64,000 nt of DNA, from positions 11,990,501 to 12,054,500 of the forward strand of contig CANUEZ040000116.1 in the NCBI GenBank assembly GCA_948099385.1, read 5' to 3'. Below the pieces are notes generated by a model. It did no database searches, was not told where the DNA came from, and saw only the letters and a program-made list of their open reading frames with translations. Below, piece after piece: positions 58,223-64,000 of the stretch; within the stretch, counting starts at the first letter, position 1, and every line of letters starts with the position of its first letter. The position numbers and the translations under genes are program-made. The DNA comes from Fasciola hepatica (taxonomy: Eukaryota; Platyhelminthes; Trematoda; Plagiorchiida; Fasciolidae).

Positions 58223-60634
58223 GAACGCAGAGCACCACCTACTTTGATGGAAATATATACACAAGAAACCTAGAAGAAACGAAAATAATAAAATAAACAA
58301 TATGAACGAATTATTCGGACTTTTTTCTTAGGATTATCTTGAATTCCTTACAGGATGACCAACCAATCAATATTAAAACTTTATTGCCGGTGTTACCCCT
58401 CAGCCCTGCGAACCCCTACGCAAAAAGGAGCCCACATTGACGGCCGATAAAAAAAATGAGACCTTGTAGTTGTTTCTTTTAAAGATGATCATATATGTAG
58501 CCTCGTTCGCCTAATCTTCCTATTTATTCGAACATATATGGCAGCCCAACTACACTTGGTGTAAGGGAAGAAAGAACTAAGATTCAACGTTCATTCTGAC
58601 AGTGATATTGCTTTTATTGCTTCACATGTTTTCTTCCAGTTAGTTGGCAGTTGTGGTGCCACACGGATAAGTGGAACACAATGATACTTGGCCCAGAAGT
58701 AACTGAACGCATCCAGAAAAGATTAGTGTACTCAGCGACTCCTTTAGAGTACATAAGACAAATCCCGGCAAAGAATCCATCATCAGCTATCTCGAAGAGT
58801 CTGCTTTCAATTCTGACCTGATTCGATCTTTCAATGTACGATTAAGCAACCGGAAAACAAATCTGCTGGCTTTTAGTGAAACTATGTTGGTCAGGACGGA
58901 ACTCCTCTTTCCCTCTTTGTGCTTCGAAACAATTATGGCAAACTGTCCGTCTTCCTTAGTATCGGCCATAAAATCCCACAAGAAATAATGACTTATTTGT
59001 GGCTTATATTTTCCTACTTTTTTTCCTTTTTGTCCCCATTGTCGTATCATATTTAGACTGACATGTTTTACGTACTCCATGGACAAGGGTGATCGAAATG
59101 CTTGCGTCATGATTTCGTCCAGTTTTCTTTGCTAAACAGCTCCCTTCAAATATTGGTGCATAGCAAAGTAACGTGGAAAGGTCAGTACAGTTTCTTTCAG
59201 GGCTTCCTCCACTGGCCAGTTGCGGCTCGTTTTGTAACCCATGGAACAATATAGGGACACGGGGGTATAAGGTGTTTATTTCAAGGAGACGTTTTGTTTA
59301 AAACGCAGTAGACTGACATGGGGATTGGGGATTTGAATGTTCGTACGCTGACCGCGTAAGTGGGGAAAATTACCGGTGGGCTGTGAGTTCGATCGGGACG
59401 TTAAATGGGAGCAATCCAAATACCCTGCCATGGAAGGATAAGGAATCTTACGAACAGTTTTCGTGCACGTAGTGAGGGCTGTTCATTTGCTCCTTTGGAA
59501 CAAGTTCGACCGGCAGTACCACCGAGAGCCCAGCAGATCGGAAGAAAAAGCACCATCAAACTTGGCTCAGTCCGGGGGACCGACAAGGACAGGTACAAGT
59601 ACCATTGCTATCCTCTTAGCTAAAACAAATCACACGGTGAATGTACGGGGGTAGATTTGTTGGATCCATTCAGTCACCGGGATCCGGGTTCAGCGATGCC
59701 AAAGCTAGGCTGTTATCTACAGCGGAGACGATAACAAACCGATTAAACAACCCCCCCACTTTTCGAAGACCGGAACACCACGTATAGAATAGTCTACGCA
59801 ACACAAGAGCAAAGACTGACCCATTACACCAACGGGAAAATTGTTTTGCTTTTGTATATCACGTGGACTTGATCGTTTTTCTCGATCATTCATACATTTT
59901 TACCACCAATCGACTCTGCGCCGAAATTTTTTCCACTCTGAGTTCATATGGAGCAAAACCTCATTTTCGTTCCTGCTTTTCAGCTACTGGTCCTGTTTGG
60001 CATACAGACACTAGGCCTGTTTATTTTTTCCTAGTCTAATTTTCATTTTGACATCGAATAAATTAAAAGAACACCGAACAATCTCACTAGGTTATCTATG
60101 CGTATATTGTTTGTTTTGTCCCACTCACTCCAGCGGAAAGTCATTTGTGCCCTCGAATCATTTCAGTTTATTAGCGTAAAGCATTGTTTATATGGAGAAG
60201 AGAGAATTACTGTCACCCCCGGTGCTACGCAAACTAACTGGTTCATACTCGCATCAAGCAGGCTGTCTTCTGATTGGTTGGTTGGTGATGGGACCACTTA
60301 CTACTTGACGGGAATCCGTTCGCGTCTTATCGATCCGTTACCTTGTAGCTTACGCATCCGCTGGCTCAAGCACTGACCTGGATTCTGGGCGGGCGCTGAC
60401 ATGCTGACTGATCGCGGGACTTGGCCGACTACCGACCATGAGTCAGCACACATCCTCACATAAACTTTCATCAATCAAAATGAAAATACCATTCACTTAC
60501 AGACAGTAACCGGGTGGTCTTTCTATGATGTCTTGGTGTACCCCGTTTCCAAGTTTGGTGACGAAAAAGTCCGCGGGTAGAGGTCCCAGAGGCGAGACCA
60601 TCGCAACTTCATTACTTTGTTGGTAAAGCTTACC
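58221..60634. other. Unassigned DNA
   Basis: A minus-strand frame at 59110-58787 (107 codons, rich in Lys and Arg) and one at 59249-59004 might be decayed transposon coding sequence, but I recognise no motif. Near 59530-59645 a plus frame ending LAKTNHTVNVRG looks repeat-derived, though I cannot name it. No host exon was recognised. Confidence 0.35.
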
Positions 60635-61214
60635 TGTAGAAACTATCCCGATTACTTGAACTTTCAGTATAATCGAAAACGTGGTCTCACTAGCTTTACG
60701 CACGATATGGGCTGTACACGGCTACGGGCAGCAGAACAAATTCCAAATGTATAACCGTGTTTATCGTAATTTCGTGGTTCTAAACAATGCAATACATAAA
60801 AATACATAAATGCCATGACTTACAGCCAGGTGAGCAACCAAGGGCAACAGTACAGAAAGTTATCCGAAAAATCGGGACAGCGCGGTCATAAACGGTCCAC
60901 TCAGCAAGGAGTCATGCGAAACTGTAGCGCAGCACGGTTGCGGTACAGACAGTGGGTCAAGAAGCGTAAGTGAAACGTTCTGCAAATTTTTCTTACAAGG
61001 GGAATGTAGAATCATAGAACAATCGAGTCGGGAACATAACGTAAAATGTTCACGCACCATACGTCGGAAAGGGGTAAATCTGAACTGTGTCAGTACGGTA
61101 AAAACAAGGAATTGGATCACAAGTATTCGAGGTTCATGAGGGATATACACGCTACTCACGAGTAAGACAAGCGAAGATGTCGTCAAAAATACAAATTACA
61201 AAAAGTAATTTACA
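60635..61214 (-). mobile_element. Solo LTR of the BEL/Pao family
   Basis: 580 bp with the same ends as the LTRs at 28.4 and 31.2 kb and roughly 97-98 percent identity by eye. It is flanked on both sides by CTTACC (60629-60634 and 61215-61220), a 6-bp target duplication. No internal sequence remains, so it was formed by recombination between two LTRs. The sense-strand 108-codon frame is also open here. Confidence 0.93.
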
Positions 61215-62158
61215 CTTACCGTTGAAGCAAAACTGGACATTTATTGGGTATCTTCGTCATAGTCCTTTCAAAATTAGAAACAAATGCAATCCCCTTATGG
61301 ACTGTCTTACCCAGGTAGAATTTTAAAGAATTAACGATGATTGATGATGTGAATGAAAGGAATAATAAAATTTCCTCCTTTTTCTCAGGGGTTTTGGGTT
61401 ATCCAAACTGCCGCTGCTATTACCACTAATAATAATAATAATGAACACGCTCATGTTTAAAATACACAGTTTGACCTAATCATTCCAAAGCAACACAATA
61501 CATTTAATTAGTTAAATAGGATATACCTTCAAATATTTGTTGGATTAGGGTGCGAATGCCCGTATTCCATTGTGATAGTCGTTTGGAAGTTGCCAAGACC
61601 CAAGGAAAGAAATCAACAACCATTGTTTTCATCATGTCAGCTCTCGACTGACCATACAGATCCTAGAAGTTCACTCAGGATGAACCATCGGCACTGATCA
61701 CTTCACGTGCCTATTCACCTGCTTTGGACCAAAAACATCATGTCTCCCTTAATGTATTCGTGAACTAGAAATCGAATTGACAGAGCAGCTCAAAATGGCT
61801 CCGCTAGTCTGAAACATGTCAGGAATGGGATTTAATCATTGCAAATGATTGATAAATGCTTTCAGTATCCTCAGCTGGTGTTTGTAACGATAGTGTAACA
61901 AGACTGAGAACGCTAGACCTTGTCCAAGATAGCAAGACTCCTTTACCTTTTCGTGTCAACAACTCTTCGAACTTTTAATCACTGGATGAACACGTTGAGC
62001 AGACAATGTTTTTCATGGCGAATCGGAACTCTTATTTCTCGGAAATTAGTCAGCTCTGTCTTCCGACTGCACATCGCAGTCGATGCGCGTCAATGCGTCA
62101 TCAGATTATTGACTCAAAACACTTCTTTAGAGATCCAGCTCGCCGGTCCGTGCCCTTT

Positions 62159-62159
<1 letters not shown>
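61215..62159. other. Unassigned DNA with short (AAT)n
   Basis: A short AAT tract sits at about 61424-61442. No gene was recognised. Confidence 0.45.
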
Positions 62160-62404
<245 letters not shown>

Positions 62405-62699
62405 TGTTCCTACCCTTGTTCATGGACAGTCGCTACTTTCCTACAGTTCGTGGACACTAGAGAAAGCACGATTTGTGTATGCTGATTGCTCAGGCATGTG
62501 CGTACGCACTTCACGCGATGTCTGATCCAGTCAACACACGCGACATACTGACTTGGTCTTTCCCGAGACAACTTTGGCTAAGTGATCGAGCTCGTAACAG
62601 ATATGGTGCCTCAACAACCTAATTAGCAAAAGAAGTACGTTAGTGCACGAAAAGCTATTGAAAGCAATCAGTATTCATGCGATTCCTTCAGAAGGAAAG
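62405..62699. other. Unassigned DNA
   Basis: Nothing recognised. Confidence 0.45.
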
Positions 62700-63460
62700 T
62701 ATCTAGGACGGCCAAATGTGGACAACTCACTGCTACATAAATATGCATACTGATTTTAAACATGACCCAGATAAATCCTTTTATCCCAGACAATATGCCT
62801 GGGGCAGTACGAAGTTCTGATAAAACCACTCGCCTGAACTGCTGAATGAAATGATATGAACTTTATCTCCACATCCGCGATGGAATCATGTACGGCCGAC
62901 ACCATTTCGGCAAGAGAACGATGAACTTCAGTTATTCAGCCTACATTGGTGGTTTTGTGATAATCTGAGTGCGGTTAAAGAATACGGAAGATCTCAACTG
63001 TCGGCTAACTCCAACTTCAGAACACTGAGTCAACTTCCTCTCACAATACCTCCTGAAGATCGACTAAGACCGACCATCTTTTAACATGACAACGTGATCA
63101 TACGTTGAATCAGCTTCAACAGTATGTGGTTATTGTACCGGGACTTCAAGATCATGGACTGGTCGTTCACTGTTCAGACCTGAACCTGATGTAAAATATT
63201 TGGGGTCTATTGGTCCGGAGAGCCTACGCGAATGGAAGAGTTTCGGGCACTCTGCAAAAGTTGACGTCCGGAATCCTCTAATAATGGAACACCATTGGAA
63301 GCCTGAATGAAAGCTCTGTTTCAGTCATTCATGATAAAGGCCACTGTATTTCAAAACCACCGGGTAGCTTTCACCATTCGTTCAGGGGCCATGTTTAAAA
63401 TCCGTGTGTATATTTACCATATTAATGGGTTGTTGACAAATCAGGAAGTCACCTATGGTA
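62700..63460 (+). mobile_element. Tc1-like element 2, short copy
   Basis: The left part (GGCCAAATGTGG, then ATCCCAGACAATATGCC) matches the left end of the 47.2 kb element. The right part matches its transposase 3' region. DWSF...VQT stands for the WPA-SPD block, then ANGR, GTLQKL, and the block before the stop, then CACCGGGTAGCTTTCACCAT. Most of the transposase N-terminus and core is missing, so it is an internally deleted, inactive copy. Confidence 0.65.
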
Positions 63461-64000
63461 GTCCTGGGAGATTTCGTTCAACAGGAGTCGCAAGAAAATG
63501 GGGTAGGTAGTAACTCAACAATCTTGTCCATAACAAAAATGGGTCCGTTTTTGAACCACCAAGAGCGTATTTCGATAAACGCTTTATAAACTGCCTTTTG
63601 CAACTTTTAGATTAGAAAATTTGCTTGCAAAAGATTTTTATCGACTCTACATACTTGTTTTTCTAACTTGACCCTAGTTTTTTTGTGGGACTGACATTAA
63701 GTTCTTTGCAGCGTTCAAGCGCAGAGAAAACGATTATTTTCTAATGAAGATTTCGCTCGCTATTCACTGTGATTATCGTGTCATGTTCATTATTTCTGCT
63801 TCAGGATGCGGAAACAATATACCCATTGCATTTTTTAGTTCAAAACAGAACTGTCATCCCGTGCTTGAATGACTCGTAGATAAACGAGCCCCAAGTCCCA
63901 AGACAGAAGACACAAGCTCGCTTTGTTACGTATACTTTAGGACAGATGATCAAACAAAAACAATAGCATACCTCAAATTGTGATCTAACCGACCACGGAA
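63461..64000. other. Unassigned DNA
   Basis: Nothing recognised up to the window edge. Confidence 0.45.

Noticed and set aside
59004..59110. Minus-strand frames at 58787-59249 as a host gene
   Set aside because: Two overlapping frames with no motif or splice support; could be transposon debris but not assignable.

Overview
The window looks like intergenic and intronic DNA from a large, repeat-rich invertebrate genome. The best guess is a flatworm, probably a digenean trematode. This rests on the mix of BEL/Pao, Ty3/gypsy, LINE, GIY-YIG (Penelope-type) and Tc1-like debris, several tRNA-derived SINE families, spliced coding exons and abundant microsatellites. No sequence here proves the species. 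There are no operons, no rRNA genes and no convincing functional tRNA gene.

Host gene: I could support one cellular gene. Two plus-strand exons at 20903-21051 and 33137-33285 join in frame across a roughly 12.1 kb intron. Together they encode the last ~98 residues of an F-box/leucine-rich-repeat protein that most resembles FBXL16. The 5' part of the gene must lie in undetected exons or left of the window.

Layout. 1-7 kb: mostly unassigned, with two tRNA-derived SINE traces. 7.1-11.2 kb: a decayed but complete-order Ty3/gypsy element on the minus strand. 12-14.7 kb: microsatellites, a small minisatellite and SINEs. 15.1-16.3 kb: two LINE 3' ends facing each other around a GIY-YIG nuclease fragment. 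17.8-18.6 kb: a LINE reverse transcriptase relic followed by a SINE. 20.9-33.3 kb: the FBXL16-like exons and their intron. The intron carries a very young BEL/Pao-type insertion (28445-31816, antisense to the gene). 34-40 kb: SINEs, a palindromic unknown repeat and a diverged BEL-type LTR. 43-49.4 kb: a possible Penelope fragment, a hairpin-plus-CGAAACG motif pair and a Tc1-like element with long inverted repeats. 50.4-52.9 kb: a candidate unclassified element with inverted ends and a second copy of the palindromic repeat. 54.9-55.4 kb: two SINEs head to head. 60.6-61.2 kb: a solo LTR of the same BEL family. 62.2-63.5 kb: a long compound microsatellite and a second, shorter Tc1-like copy.

The most interesting object is the BEL/Pao insertion. 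Its two 580-bp LTRs differ at one position by eye, and it has a 5-bp target duplication. Its internal region is only 2.2 kb, yet a single reading frame of about 729 codons runs through it. The frame is missing the protease catalytic motif, the RT catalytic YxDD block, RNase H and integrase, and has gained a 16-unit octapeptide array at its N-terminus. It appears to be a non-autonomous derivative that moved recently in trans. The solo LTR at 60.6 kb and the diverged LTR at 37.1 kb show older activity of the same lineage.
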